Below the pieces are notes generated by a model, which did no database searches, was not told where the DNA came from, and saw nothing but the letters and a program-made list of their open reading frames with translations. A program made the position numbers and the translations under genes. From the NCBI RefSeq assembly GCF_900109945.1, contig NZ_FOBX01000007.1:1-64000 (forward strand): a stretch of DNA of 64,000 nucleotides, written 5' to 3'. Below, in pieces: positions 52,963-61,873 of the stretch; the first letter of the stretch is position 1; the number at the start of each line of letters is the position of its first letter. This stretch comes from Bradyrhizobium sp. OK095. GTDB taxonomy: Bacteria > Pseudomonadota > Alphaproteobacteria > Rhizobiales > Xanthobacteraceae.

Positions 52963-53549
52963 TTCAGCATCTCCGACGCGGTGATGATCGACTGGGCGAT
53001 CTCGCCGATTTTCTTCTTCTCGCGCATCGCGGTGGAGCGCAGCAGTACATAGGCCTCGTCCTCGTTGAGGCCCTTCACCTTCATCAAAATGCCCTTGGCC
53101 TTCTCGATGACCTTGCGGTCCTCGAGCTGCGACTTGGTGCGCTCCAGCTCCTCCTGGAGTTTTGCAAAGGCATTGAAGCGGGACACGCAGAGGTCGAGGA
53201 TCGGCTTGATGCGCTCCTTCTTCAACCCGTCGACGATATAGGCGGACACCCCCGCTTCGACGGAGGCCTGGATCGAGGATGAATCGCTCTGGTCCACGAA
53301 CATCGCGATCGGCCGCCGCACGGCGCGGCTGACCTGGAACATCGCTTCCAGCACGTCGCGGCTGGGGTTTTCGAGATCGATCACGATGATATCGGGGTCG
53401 ACCGCATAAATACGGGCGAGCAGGCTCTGCATCTCGCTGATATGGACGATCTGCGTGAATCCGGCTTCCCGCAACCCCTCCTCGAGGATCGCGGCCCGGA
53501 TCGGGCTTTCGTCGACAATCACGATTTTAGGCGACTGTTCGGCGCTCAT
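52959..53549 (-). CDS. nasT: NasT ANTAR-domain antiterminator
   Basis: A 196-residue protein with a receiver-like N-terminal domain (KIVIVDESPIRAAILEEGL; Asp58 in IIVIDLENP), a coiled-coil linker, and a C-terminal ANTAR RNA-binding domain (VIEKAKGILMKVKGLNEDEA, ending IAQSIITASEML). In related systems free NasT binds a two-hairpin leader and prevents termination upstream of nitrate assimilation genes. It is divergent from rimO. Confidence 0.9.
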   Translation of the reverse strand: MSAEQSPKIVIVDESPIRAAILEEGLREAGFTQIVHISEMQSLLARIYAVDPDIIVIDLENPSRDVLEAMFQVSRAVRRPIAMFVDQSDSSSIQASVEAGVSAYIVDGLKKERIKPILDLCVSRFNAFAKLQEELERTKSQLEDRKVIEKAKGILMKVKGLNEDEAYVLLRSTAMREKKKIGEIAQSIITASEMLK

Positions 53550-53660
53550 TGCTCACTCACCACCCGTGATTCATCCATAGCATGCCGGAGGGGGATGCAA
53601 AGGGTTGTAATTATGGGCAATTGGGACTAGCTCAGGCCTGTCAATCAGGCAGATTTGGAT

Positions 53661-54986
53661 ATGGATCAGACGGCTGCGCCCAAGGTCAGCTTCGTGTCGC
53701 TCGGGTGTCCCAAGGCATTGGTGGATTCCGAGCGCATCGTCACGCGCCTGCGCGCCGAGGGCTACGAGCTCGCCCGCAAGCATGACGGGGCCGACATCGT
53801 CATCGTTAACACGTGTGGCTTCCTCGACAGCGCCAAGCAGGAATCGCTTTCGGCGATCGGCCAGGCCATGGCCGAGAACGGCAAGGTGATCGTGACGGGC
53901 TGCATGGGCGCCGAGCCCGAGCAGATCGAAGAGGCCTATCCCGGCGTGCTCTCCATCACCGGCCCGCAGCAATATGAGAGCGTGCTCGACGCCGTGCATC
54001 GCGCGCTGCCGCCCGCCCACAATCCGCATCTCGACCTGGTGCCGCCGCAGGGCATCAAGCTGACGCCGCGGCACTACGCCTATTTGAAGATCTCCGAGGG
54101 CTGCAACAACCGCTGCACCTTCTGCATCATTCCAAAACTGCGCGGCGACCTGGTCTCGCGTCCGGCCAATGACGTGCTGCGCGAGGCCGAGCGGCTGGTC
54201 GACGCCGGTGTGAAAGAGCTGCTGGTGATCTCGCAGGACACCTCGGCCTATGGCGTCGATCTCAAATATGCCGAGAGCCCGTGGAAAGACCGCCAGGTCC
54301 GCGCCAAATTCCTAGACCTCGCGCGCGAGCTCGGCGAGTTCGGCGCCTGGGTTCGGCTGCAATATGTCTACCCCTATCCGCATGTCGACGAGGTCATCGC
54401 GCTGATGAACGAGGGCAAGGTGCTGCCCTATCTCGATATCCCGTTCCAGCATGCGAGCCCGGATGTGCTGAAGGCGATGAAGCGCCCGGCGGCGCAGGAC
54501 AAGACGCTGGCGCGGATCAAGCGCTGGCGCGAGGAATGTCCGGATCTCGCGCTGCGCTCGACCTTCATCGTCGGCTTCCCCGGCGAGACCGACGCTGATT
54601 TCGCCTATCTGCTCGACTGGCTCGATGAGGCCGAGATCGATCGTCTCGGCTGCTTCAAGTATGAGCCGGTTGCGGGTGCGACGTCGAATGCGATCGAAAA
54701 TCCGGTGCCGGAAGAGATCAAGCAGGAGCGCTACAACGCGCTGATGGCGCGCCAGCAGAAGATCTCGGCGCGCCGGCTGAAGCGCAAGGTCGGCACGCGC
54801 CAGCAGATCATCATCGACGAGGTCGGGCCGACGGTTGCGAAGGGCCGCTCCAAGGCCGATGCGCCGGAGATCGACGGCGCGGTCTATCTCACCAGCCGCC
54901 GCCCTTTGCGCGTCGGCGAGATCGTCACCGCGAAGATCGAGCGCGCCGACCAGTACGATTTGCACGGCAGCGTCGCGGGGTTCTAG
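53661..54986 (+). CDS. rimO: Ribosomal protein S12 methylthiotransferase RimO
   Basis: A 441-residue radical-SAM enzyme (EC 2.8.4.4) that methylthiolates S12 on its conserved Asp. The N-terminal MTTase Cys are Cys16, Cys52 and Cys81; the SAM cluster motif is CNNRCTFC (Cys148, Cys152, Cys155); a TRAM-like domain ends the protein (TRQQIIIDEVG..., GEIVTAKIERADQYDLHGSV). A TTG at 53655 is a possible alternative start. Confidence 0.95.
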   Translation: MDQTAAPKVSFVSLGCPKALVDSERIVTRLRAEGYELARKHDGADIVIVNTCGFLDSAKQESLSAIGQAMAENGKVIVTGCMGAEPEQIEEAYPGVLSITGPQQYESVLDAVHRALPPAHNPHLDLVPPQGIKLTPRHYAYLKISEGCNNRCTFCIIPKLRGDLVSRPANDVLREAERLVDAGVKELLVISQDTSAYGVDLKYAESPWKDRQVRAKFLDLARELGEFGAWVRLQYVYPYPHVDEVIALMNEGKVLPYLDIPFQHASPDVLKAMKRPAAQDKTLARIKRWREECPDLALRSTFIVGFPGETDADFAYLLDWLDEAEIDRLGCFKYEPVAGATSNAIENPVPEEIKQERYNALMARQQKISARRLKRKVGTRQQIIIDEVGPTVAKGRSKADAPEIDGAVYLTSRRPLRVGEIVTAKIERADQYDLHGSVAGF

Positions 54987-54993
54987 GACACTC

Positions 54994-55073
54994 CGTCATT
55001 GCGAGCGTAGCGAAGCAATCCAGAATCCCTCCGCGGGGACAGTCTGGATTGCTTCGCTACGCTCGCAATGACG
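54994..55073. repeat. Perfect 31-bp inverted repeat (intergenic)
   Basis: The arms at 54994-55024 and 55043-55073 are exact complements, beginning CGTCATTGCGAGCG and ending GCAATCCAGA, separated by 18 nt. This sequence type (GTCATTGCGAGCG...GAAGCAATCCAG) is dispersed in alphaproteobacterial genomes. It lies between convergent genes and could act as a bidirectional terminator. Confidence 0.85.
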
Positions 55074-55085
55074 ATGTGGAGACAA

Positions 55086-56057
55086 TCACACCAGCCATTT
55101 CGGCACCCAGCGCTCGGGCCGTGGTGCCCGGGCAAGATCGGCCTGCGCTTCGGACAGTTTTGCCGGCTCGCCGTCGATGGTCGGGTGCACATCGTATTCG
55201 AAATTCGGCATGACGCGGCCGTCGGCATAGAGGCCGAATTTCATCGCGTACCACAGCCCGAGCTCAGGCTGTGCCTTCCGCATCTCCTCGCGCAGATCGC
55301 GCAGCAGGGATTCGATCGAGGCGGCCTCCTCGAACGGATGCGGTCCGCGCGACAGGACACGCGCCTCGTATTGCTTGCCGACGATCGCGACCTCGAAATG
55401 GGTCTTGTCCCAAGGCTTCTTGCCCTTCGGCAGATGGGCGGCGAGCCGCCAGCCGAGCTCGGCCATCAGGCGGTGATTGGCCCAATAGTCTTCGCGATCC
55501 CGGCTCCATTTTTCCATGAAGCCGCGGAAGTCGGGCATATCAGGCGCGCCGTCGTCGCACGTCATGGGCTCGCCGACCGGCCGCCCGGCGAGCCATTGCG
55601 CGAGCTCGACCGTCTGGCACTCGACCTCGTCATGCGGCTTCAGATCGCTCCAGGCCTTGTCGAATTGCTGCGACGTCAGTTTCTCCAGCAAGGCATCGAG
55701 GCTCGGCGCCAGCAGCTCGTAGTCGCCTTCGGAGCCCAGACCGACGATCGGCGGATTGTCTCGATCAAGACCCGCACCATACCAGCCGCCGACGGCCGAG
55801 CCGTCCGGCAGCCGCATGAACAGCGAAAACCTGTCGCGCAACGGACTGCCGTCGAAGATCGGCGCCTGATCCGAGAACTGGCCTTGCAGGGAGAAGCAGC
55901 CGACGCTGCCCCAGGGGCGCCCGTTCAGCCAATCGGCAAAATCGACCAACAGCAATGGCGCCTCGATGCCCGGCGGAAATGCGCCGCGAATGCTGTCGAG
56001 ATCGATCGGGTAAGGGGTATCGGACAAGGCTGAAAACTGTCTGGTTGGTCGCGCCAT
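55086..56057 (-). CDS. Conserved hypothetical cytoplasmic protein
   Basis: A 323-residue protein without signal or membrane segments. Residues about 20-130 read PLLLVDFADWLNGRPWGSVG then FDGSPLRDRFSLFMRLPDGS and PPIVGLGSEGDYELLAPSLD. A second half ends MKFGLYADGRVMPNFEYDVH. The first half recalls SMI1/KNR4-type proteins in arrangement and the end recalls YezG-like immunity proteins, but both are weak impressions. The function is unknown. Confidence 0.6.
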   Translation of the reverse strand: MARPTRQFSALSDTPYPIDLDSIRGAFPPGIEAPLLLVDFADWLNGRPWGSVGCFSLQGQFSDQAPIFDGSPLRDRFSLFMRLPDGSAVGGWYGAGLDRDNPPIVGLGSEGDYELLAPSLDALLEKLTSQQFDKAWSDLKPHDEVECQTVELAQWLAGRPVGEPMTCDDGAPDMPDFRGFMEKWSRDREDYWANHRLMAELGWRLAAHLPKGKKPWDKTHFEVAIVGKQYEARVLSRGPHPFEEAASIESLLRDLREEMRKAQPELGLWYAMKFGLYADGRVMPNFEYDVHPTIDGEPAKLSEAQADLARAPRPERWVPKWLV

Positions 56058-56293
56058 TCTTGGTCTCCACCGTCCGGCGTCCGGTTCGAACCAATCTGCG
56101 TCCCTTGATCACAAACGCGCTAGAGGCTCAATGGTTTCGGCGCGGCCATCGAATGAATTGCGATCACAAGGCAGATATCGAGCACGGTTTGCCAGGCTGA
56201 TCCATGCCGACATTGCCGGCGCATTCGTGCCGTGGAAGCCGCGCATATGAACTGACCGATGCACGCTCGGCGGGTGTTCTGTCAAACGACTGC

Positions 56294-56331
56294 TTGACAA
56301 GGCCCGCCATTCGGCTGTACGGACCCGCCCC
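56294..56331 (+). promoter_or_regulatory. Promoter upstream of the Arg leader peptide
   Basis: CTTGACA (TTGACA at 56294-56299) is an excellent -35 box. The -10 region 16-17 nt further on (TGTACG/GTACGG) is poor. Transcription would begin close to 56328-56332, at or just before the leader ATG, making that ORF nearly leaderless, as in rhizobial trpL. Confidence 0.45.
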
Positions 56332-56421
56332 ATGATCAACTCTCGGACCAACCTGCGCCAAGCCATGCGTCGTCGCTCCCGCGACGATGACGGGTTGCGC
56401 CATGTCCGACGACGCCGCTGA
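56332..56421 (+). CDS. Arg-rich leader peptide (candidate arginine attenuator)
   Basis: A 29-residue reading frame with 11 Arg codons, clustered as MRRRSR in the middle and HVRRRR at the end. The mRNA can form a 9-bp hairpin from the first cluster (56368-56376 with 56381-56389). The same 5' arm can instead pair perfectly over 8 bp with 56407-56414, and GCTGAT/ATCAGC (56417-56436) forms a stem over the stop codon. A strong terminator follows, then an aminotransferase of the acetylornithine type. Stalling at Arg codons when arginyl-tRNA is low would shift these structures. This is an inference from layout; no peptide family is known to me. Confidence 0.55.
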   Translation: MINSRTNLRQAMRRRSRDDDGLRHVRRRR

Positions 56422-56448
56422 TCTCCTGACATCAGCTTAGTTTTCGAG

Positions 56449-56475
56449 AAGGCCGCACCCGCAAGGTGCGGCCTT
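56449..56475 (+). terminator. Intrinsic terminator between the Arg leader and the aminotransferase gene
   Basis: An 11-bp stem (AAGGCCGCACC / GGTGCGGCCTT) with a CGCAA loop, followed by TCTGCTTTTT. It lies upstream of the gene it would control, 46 nt before the ATG, which is the expected place for an attenuator. GGTTGCGCC at 56393-56401 could pair with its 5' arm over 8 bp with two bulges as an antiterminator. Confidence 0.8.
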
Positions 56476-56521
56476 TCTGCTTTTTGCGCCCCAATTCCAC
56501 CCGCCTCCAGAGGAGTTCGAC

Positions 56522-57718
56522 ATGACCACCGCCACCCATCCGTATGACGCGCTGATGGACATCACTGCACGGCCCAAGGCCGTGTTCGTCCGCGGCGCCG
56601 GCTCCTACCTCTGGGACGACAACCGCAAGCGCTATCTCGATTTCGTGCAGGGCTGGGCCGTGAACTGCCTCGGCCACTCCCCGCCCGCAATCGCCGACGT
56701 CCTCGCTGCGCAGGCAAAACGGCTGCTGACGCCCAGCCCAGCGTTCTACAACGAGCCGAGCTTGAAGCTTGCCGAGATGCTGGTCGCGAACAGCGCGTTC
56801 GAGCAGGTGTTCTTTGCGAACTCCGGTGCGGAGGCCAATGAGGGCGCGATCAAGCTCGCGCGCAAATATGGCAGCCTGCACAGGAACGGCGCGTTCGAGA
56901 TCATCAGCTTCGAGGGCGGCTTCCACGGAAGGACGCTGGCGACGATGTCGGCCTCGGGCAAAAAGGCGTTCGAGCCGCTGTTCGAGCCAAAAGTTGCCGG
57001 CTTCAAGAAGGCGAAGCTGAACGACATCGCCTCGGTCGAAAGGCTGATCAACGACAACACCGTCGCGGTAATGCTCGAGCCGATCCAGGGTGAATCAGGC
57101 GTGTGGCCGGCGACCGACCAGTTCCTGAAGGAGTTGCGCGCGCTCACCGAGGCGCATGGCCTGCTGCTTATTTTTGACGAGATCCAGACCGGCATGGGCC
57201 GGACCGGAAAGCTGTTCCACTACGAGCACACAGGCATCGCGCCCGACATCATGACGCTTGGCAAGGGCATCGGCGGCGGCGTGCCGCTGGCGGCCCTGCT
57301 TGCGACCGAGCGCGCATCCTGCTTCGAGCACGGCGATCAAGGCGGCACGTTCAACGGCAACCCGGTCATGTGCGCGGCGGGATTGGCAGTGCTCGAGGAG
57401 GTCGGCAAGCCGGAGTTCCTGAAGGCGGTCACCGAGACCGGCCTGCTGCTCGAAAGCGAGCTGCAGAAAATCTCGGCCCGGCACGGCCTCGGCGGCGTGC
57501 GGGGACGCGGCCTGTTGCTCGCGCTCGACCTCAAGCTGCCGATCGCGCCCGCGATCGTCGCGCAGGCGTTCGAGGCCGGCGTGCTCCTGAACGCGCCGCA
57601 GCTCGACAGCTTGCGCTTCATGCCGGCGCTGAACGTCACGAAGGGAGAGATCGTCGAGATGATCGATTGTCTCGACGGGATTCTGACGAAAGCGGGTGCG
57701 GCACGAAGGGTCGCGTAG
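56522..57718 (+). CDS. argD: Acetylornithine aminotransferase-type PLP enzyme
   Basis: A 398-residue class III aminotransferase. PLP-binding segments are NSGAEANEGAIKLAR, SFEGGFHGRTLATMSA, LIFDEIQTGMGRTG and the Schiff-base Lys in TLGKGIGGG; length and motifs fit ArgD (EC 2.6.1.11). GAGGAG precedes the ATG. The upstream Arg-rich leader with terminator supports a role in arginine synthesis. Bradyrhizobium may carry another argD elsewhere, so ornithine or 4-aminobutyrate specificity is possible. Confidence 0.75.
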   Translation: MTTATHPYDALMDITARPKAVFVRGAGSYLWDDNRKRYLDFVQGWAVNCLGHSPPAIADVLAAQAKRLLTPSPAFYNEPSLKLAEMLVANSAFEQVFFANSGAEANEGAIKLARKYGSLHRNGAFEIISFEGGFHGRTLATMSASGKKAFEPLFEPKVAGFKKAKLNDIASVERLINDNTVAVMLEPIQGESGVWPATDQFLKELRALTEAHGLLLIFDEIQTGMGRTGKLFHYEHTGIAPDIMTLGKGIGGGVPLAALLATERASCFEHGDQGGTFNGNPVMCAAGLAVLEEVGKPEFLKAVTETGLLLESELQKISARHGLGGVRGRGLLLALDLKLPIAPAIVAQAFEAGVLLNAPQLDSLRFMPALNVTKGEIVEMIDCLDGILTKAGAARRVA

Positions 57719-57723
57719 GTCTC

Positions 57724-57852
57724 GTGCCCCGGACGCAGCGCAGCGCGTAGCGGTGCGCTGCAGAGCCGGGGCCCATCTCTCCGCAGCGTCCCGTGCCTCT
57801 TCTGGGTCCCGGCTCTGCGCAGCAGCGTTTCACGCTGCAGCGCGTCCGGGAC
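57724..57852. repeat. Palindromic intergenic repeat, copy 2
   Basis: This is related to 17573-17690. It opens GCCCCGGACGCAGCGCAG, contains GGTCCCGGCTCTGCG as in the first copy, and ends GCGTCCGGGACAGGAG. It lies between convergent genes (argD-like and the oxidoreductase), probably at both transcript ends. Confidence 0.75.
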
Positions 57853-57867
57853 AGGAGAGCGGAAGAC

Positions 57868-58842
57868 CTACGGCTTCAGGATCGACGCGCCCGTCGTCTT
57901 GCGGCTTTCGAGATCGATATGCGCTTTCGCGGCGTCTTTCAGCGCGTAGGCGTGGTTGATCGGCACGTGCAGCTTGCCGTTGATGACGGCGGAGAACAGC
58001 GTGTCGGCGCCTTCCAGCAGTTCTTTGCGGGTGCCGACGTAATCGTTGAGCTTCGGCCGGGTCGCAAACAGCGAGCCGTGATTGTTGAGCTCGGCGATCG
58101 AGAACGGAGGCACGGGCCCCGAGGCATTACCAAACGAGACGAACATGCCGCGCGGCTTCAGGCAGGACAGCGAGCCCGGGAAGGTCGCCTTGCCGACGCC
58201 GTCATAGACGACGTCGCAACCTTCGTTGCGGCTGATCTGCTTCACGCGCGCGACGAAGTCTTCCTCGTTGTAGAGGATGACGTGGTCGCAGCCATTGGCC
58301 TCCGCAAGTTCGGCCTTTTCGCGCGAGCCGACCGTGCCGATGACGTGGGCGCCGAGCGCCCTCGCCCATTGGCAGGCGAGCAAGCCGATGCCGCCCGCGG
58401 CCGCATGGATCAGCACGCGGTGATGCGGCTCGACCTTGAAGGTCTTGTGCAGGAGATACCAGACCGTCAGCCCCTTCAGCATCAGCACGGCGCCCTGCTC
58501 GTGGGTGATGTGGTCGGGCAGCTTGACCAGCTTCTCCCAGGGGATGTTGCGCTCGCCGGTATACGCGCCGAGATTGTGGTAATAGGCGACGCGATCGCCG
58601 GGATGGAAATTCGTGACGCCCGGCCCGACCGCCATGACCTCGCCCGAGGCCTCGTTGCCGGCGATGAAGGGCAGCCCCGGCGCCTTGTAGAGGCCGGTGC
58701 GGTAATAGACGTCGATGAAGTTCAGCCCGACCGCATGCTGGCGGAGGCGCACCTCGCCGGGGCCGGGCGCCGGCACATCGATGCTCTCATAGACGAGGGC
58801 TTCGGGGCCTCCGACCTTGTGCACACGGACGGCTTTGGTCAT
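57868..58842 (-). CDS. NADPH:quinone oxidoreductase (zeta-crystallin-like)
   Basis: A 324-residue MDR-superfamily enzyme without structural zinc. It has VGLNFIDVYYRTGLY, GNEASGEVMAVG, the NADPH site HAAAGGIGLLACQWARALGA and VYDGVGKATFPGSL. It reduces quinones or enones in the cytoplasm. GAGGAGG lies about 7 nt before the ATG at 58842; a GTG one codon earlier is possible. Confidence 0.9.
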   Translation of the reverse strand: MTKAVRVHKVGGPEALVYESIDVPAPGPGEVRLRQHAVGLNFIDVYYRTGLYKAPGLPFIAGNEASGEVMAVGPGVTNFHPGDRVAYYHNLGAYTGERNIPWEKLVKLPDHITHEQGAVLMLKGLTVWYLLHKTFKVEPHHRVLIHAAAGGIGLLACQWARALGAHVIGTVGSREKAELAEANGCDHVILYNEEDFVARVKQISRNEGCDVVYDGVGKATFPGSLSCLKPRGMFVSFGNASGPVPPFSIAELNNHGSLFATRPKLNDYVGTRKELLEGADTLFSAVINGKLHVPINHAYALKDAAKAHIDLESRKTTGASILKP

Positions 58843-58921
58843 CACCTGACCTCCTCTTCAGCAAGGCTGAGCGAAAGACATCGCGCCCGGCTTGTCAACT
58901 CGACGCCCCGAATGGAACGGG

Positions 58922-59647
58922 CTATTTGCCGGTTTTCCTGCGATTGCGCTTGGCCAGCACGTTGAAGAACTCCACCGCCGCCGAGAACGCAATCGCGAAA
59001 TAGATGTAGCCGCGCGGAATGTGGAATCTGAATCCGTCCGCAACCAGCGCGACGCCGATCAGCACCAGGAACGCCAGCGCGAGCATTTTCGTGGTCGGAT
59101 GTTCCGCCACGAATCGCGACACCGGCCCGGACGAAATGTACATGATCAGGCAGGCGATCACGACCGCCGCGATCATGATCTCGATGTCCTGCGCCATGCC
59201 GATCGCGGTGATGATCGAGTCCAGCGAGAACACAATGTCGATCACGATGATCTGGACGATCACCCAGAAGAAGGCGCGGCCGGCGGATTTCTGATCGCCC
59301 TCGCCGTCATCGGCTTCGACCTCGGCGTGGATCTCGTGCGTCGCTTTCGCGATCAGGAACAGGCCGCCGCCGATCAGGATGAGATCGCGCCACGAGAAGT
59401 CGTAACCCGAAAACGAGAACACCGGCGCGGTCAGGCCGATCAGCCAGACCAGCACGCTGAGCAGGATGATGCGGAAGATCAGCGCCAGCGCGAGTCCGAT
59501 CTGGCGGGCGCGGTGCGCCTGCGGCTCGGGAATGCGCGAGACGATCACCGACAGGAAGATGACGTTGTCGATGCCGAGCACGATCTCGAGCGAGGTCAGG
59601 GTCAGCAGCGCGGCCCAGGCCTCTGGGCTGGTGATCAGATGCATCAT
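58922..59647 (-). CDS. TerC-family membrane protein
   Basis: A 241-residue polytopic protein with the TerC signature: TLTSLEIVLGIDNVIFLSVI and a second acidic helix VIVIDIVFSLDSIITAIGMA. TerC proteins move metal ions (manganese export is documented for several). It starts at 59647, overlapping the stop of the phosphatidylcholine synthase gene by ATGA. Confidence 0.88.
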   Translation of the reverse strand: MMHLITSPEAWAALLTLTSLEIVLGIDNVIFLSVIVSRIPEPQAHRARQIGLALALIFRIILLSVLVWLIGLTAPVFSFSGYDFSWRDLILIGGGLFLIAKATHEIHAEVEADDGEGDQKSAGRAFFWVIVQIIVIDIVFSLDSIITAIGMAQDIEIMIAAVVIACLIMYISSGPVSRFVAEHPTTKMLALAFLVLIGVALVADGFRFHIPRGYIYFAIAFSAAVEFFNVLAKRNRRKTGK

Positions 59648-60381
59648 GCCAAGGATCTTGCCAAGGATCTTGCGAAGCGGATCAACGCGTCGCTGAAGCT
59701 GATCCAGAGCGCGATCGCGCACAGCGCAACCGTCACGCCGGTGTCGACGCGAAAATCCATCTTCAGTGCGTAGAGGGAGAGCACGGCCCAGACCGCGATC
59801 AGCGACATGGTCAGCCAGCGCAGCCGCACGACGCGGACCGGATGCAGCACATGGAACGGCACGAAGGTCAGCACCACCAGGGCTGCGACCAGCAGCGTCG
59901 ACCATAGCGGCGGCCAGTGCAGCAGGAACAGGTAGAACGCCGCCGCATTCCACAGCGCCGGAAAACCGCGGAAATGATTGTCGTCCGCCTTCATGCGCAG
60001 ATCGGCGAAATACAACGCGCTGGTGACGATGATGGCGATGCCAAGCAAGGGTGCCGCGACCGGCAGCAGCAAGCCGCTGGCCACGATCGCATAGGCCGGC
60101 ACGAAGACATAGGTGACGAAGTCGACCACGAGATCGAGCACATCGCCCGACCAGTTCGGCTGTACATCCTTGACCCTCAGCAGGCGCGCGATGGGGCCGT
60201 CGATCGCGTCGATGATCAGGGCGACGCCGAGCCACTGGAACATCCCGGCCCAGTGCTCGCGCACGGCCTCCAGCATCGCCAGCAGCGCGATGGCCGCGCC
60301 GAAGGCGGTGAAGACGTGCACCGAGAAAGCCGCCGCGCGCATCGCCGGTCTCGGCTTCAGGGAATCCTCGTGGGTATCCAT
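59644..60381 (-). CDS. pcs: Phosphatidylcholine synthase
   Basis: Pcs condenses CDP-diacylglycerol with choline to give phosphatidylcholine in the inner membrane. The CDP-alcohol phosphotransferase motif is DGPIARLLRVKD followed by SGDVLDLVVDF, in the longer spaced form characteristic of Pcs. About seven hydrophobic segments are visible. The start at 60381 gives 245 residues, close to the roughly 240 of rhizobial Pcs; 60423 is an alternative. It is coupled to terC by ATGA. Confidence 0.85.
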   Translation of the reverse strand: MDTHEDSLKPRPAMRAAAFSVHVFTAFGAAIALLAMLEAVREHWAGMFQWLGVALIIDAIDGPIARLLRVKDVQPNWSGDVLDLVVDFVTYVFVPAYAIVASGLLLPVAAPLLGIAIIVTSALYFADLRMKADDNHFRGFPALWNAAAFYLFLLHWPPLWSTLLVAALVVLTFVPFHVLHPVRVVRLRWLTMSLIAVWAVLSLYALKMDFRVDTGVTVALCAIALWISFSDALIRFARSLARSLA

Positions 60382-60510
60382 GGCTCCTGCTATCAGAACG
60401 AGACCAGTTTGCACATAAGCCATTGCGGCGCCCGGTCGCACAATTCGTCATAAAATCAGGGAAATATAGGTGGGCTTGAATTTGCCGCTGGGCGTGTCAA
60501 ATGTCGTTCC

Positions 60511-61695
60511 ATGACAGACGCATCGACACTTTTTGACGCAGCCGTGATCGGCGGCGGACCGGCGGGACTTGGCGCGGCCATTGCGCTGGCCCAGGCGGGC
60601 GCGCGGACAGCGCTGGTGGCGCGGCGCCTGCCCTATGCCGACAACCGCACCACCGCGCTGTTGGGCGCCTCCGTCGATCTGCTGGAAAGCCTCGACGTCT
60701 GGCCGCGCTGCAAGGACAAGGCGGCAGCGCTCGAGGTCATGCGGCTCGTCGACGACACCGGCCGGCTGTTCCGCAGCCCCGAGGTGCGGTTCTCCTGTCA
60801 CGAGATCGCGCTCGACGCGTTCGGCTACAACATCGACAACCGCTCGCTGATGCTGGCGCTGGAAGAGCGCGCCGCCGAGCTGCCGGGGATCGTCCGTTTC
60901 GACGACGAGGCCGAGAACGTCGTCATCGAGGCCGACGACGTCGCGATCCGCACGACGTCCGGGCAATTCCTCACGGCCCGGCTCGTGGTCGGCGCCGATG
61001 GCCGGCGCTCGCTGTGCCGGGAGGCCGCCGGCATCGCGGTGACGCGGCGCGAGCTGACGCAAACCGCGCTGACCTTCAATGTCGGCCACGCGCGGCCACA
61101 TCGCAATGTCTCGACCGAGTTCCACACGCCCCACGGTCCCTGCGTGTTCGTACCCCTGCCCGGCGACCGCTCCAGCGTCGTCTGGGTCTCGGCACCCGCG
61201 GAGGCCGAACGGCTGCGTGGATTGAGCGACGCGGAGCTGGCAGCCGCGGTCGAGAAGCAGTCGCATTCGATCCTCGGCCGCATAAGCGTCGCGCCCGGGC
61301 GCAACCTGTTCCCGCTGGCGATCGAACGTCCCAAATCCTTTGGCCGCGACCGTATCGCGCTGGTCGGCGAAGCCGCCCACGTGGTGCCGCCCATCGGCGC
61401 CCAAGGCCTCAACCTCGGCCTGCGCGATGCCGCCGATATCGCGCGCCTTGCGGGAGAAGCTATCGCTGCCGGCGAGGATCCCGGCGCGGACGACGTGCTC
61501 AAGCGCTACGACCGGGCACGGCGGCCCGACATCCTGAGCCGGACCTTTGCGATCGACATCGCCAACCGCTCTCTGCTCAACGATTTCCTGCCGCTCCAGC
61601 CGGTCCGCGCCGTCGGCATGCACCTGCTCGGCGCCATCGGCCCGCTCCGGCGCTTTGCGATGCGCGAAGGCCTGACGCCGACCTGGCGGAAGTGA
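60511..61695 (+). CDS. UbiH/COQ6-type FAD monooxygenase
   Basis: A 394-residue flavoprotein hydroxylase: dinucleotide-binding AAVIGGGPAGLGAAIALAQAG, the second FAD motif RIALVGEAAHVVPPIGAQGL and LGLRDAADIARL. This family hydroxylates the ubiquinone ring in alphaproteobacteria (UbiH, UbiL or UbiM types); which position is modified is not visible. It stands alone, divergent from pcs-terC. Confidence 0.8.
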   Translation: MTDASTLFDAAVIGGGPAGLGAAIALAQAGARTALVARRLPYADNRTTALLGASVDLLESLDVWPRCKDKAAALEVMRLVDDTGRLFRSPEVRFSCHEIALDAFGYNIDNRSLMLALEERAAELPGIVRFDDEAENVVIEADDVAIRTTSGQFLTARLVVGADGRRSLCREAAGIAVTRRELTQTALTFNVGHARPHRNVSTEFHTPHGPCVFVPLPGDRSSVVWVSAPAEAERLRGLSDAELAAAVEKQSHSILGRISVAPGRNLFPLAIERPKSFGRDRIALVGEAAHVVPPIGAQGLNLGLRDAADIARLAGEAIAAGEDPGADDVLKRYDRARRPDILSRTFAIDIANRSLLNDFLPLQPVRAVGMHLLGAIGPLRRFAMREGLTPTWRK

Positions 61696-61873
61696 TCAGG
61701 CGGCACCGGCGAGGTACGAATTTCGGTCGGATCGATCTGGCCGCAGGCTCGTCCGACCTTCGGCTTGCGGGACTTGGCCAAGTCCGCAAATCCCGATTGA
61801 TGCGCAATCACAATCCATCTAGTAACAGTTGCATTGTCATAAACAACAGCATTTTTTGCTTGTTGAGGGCGGT

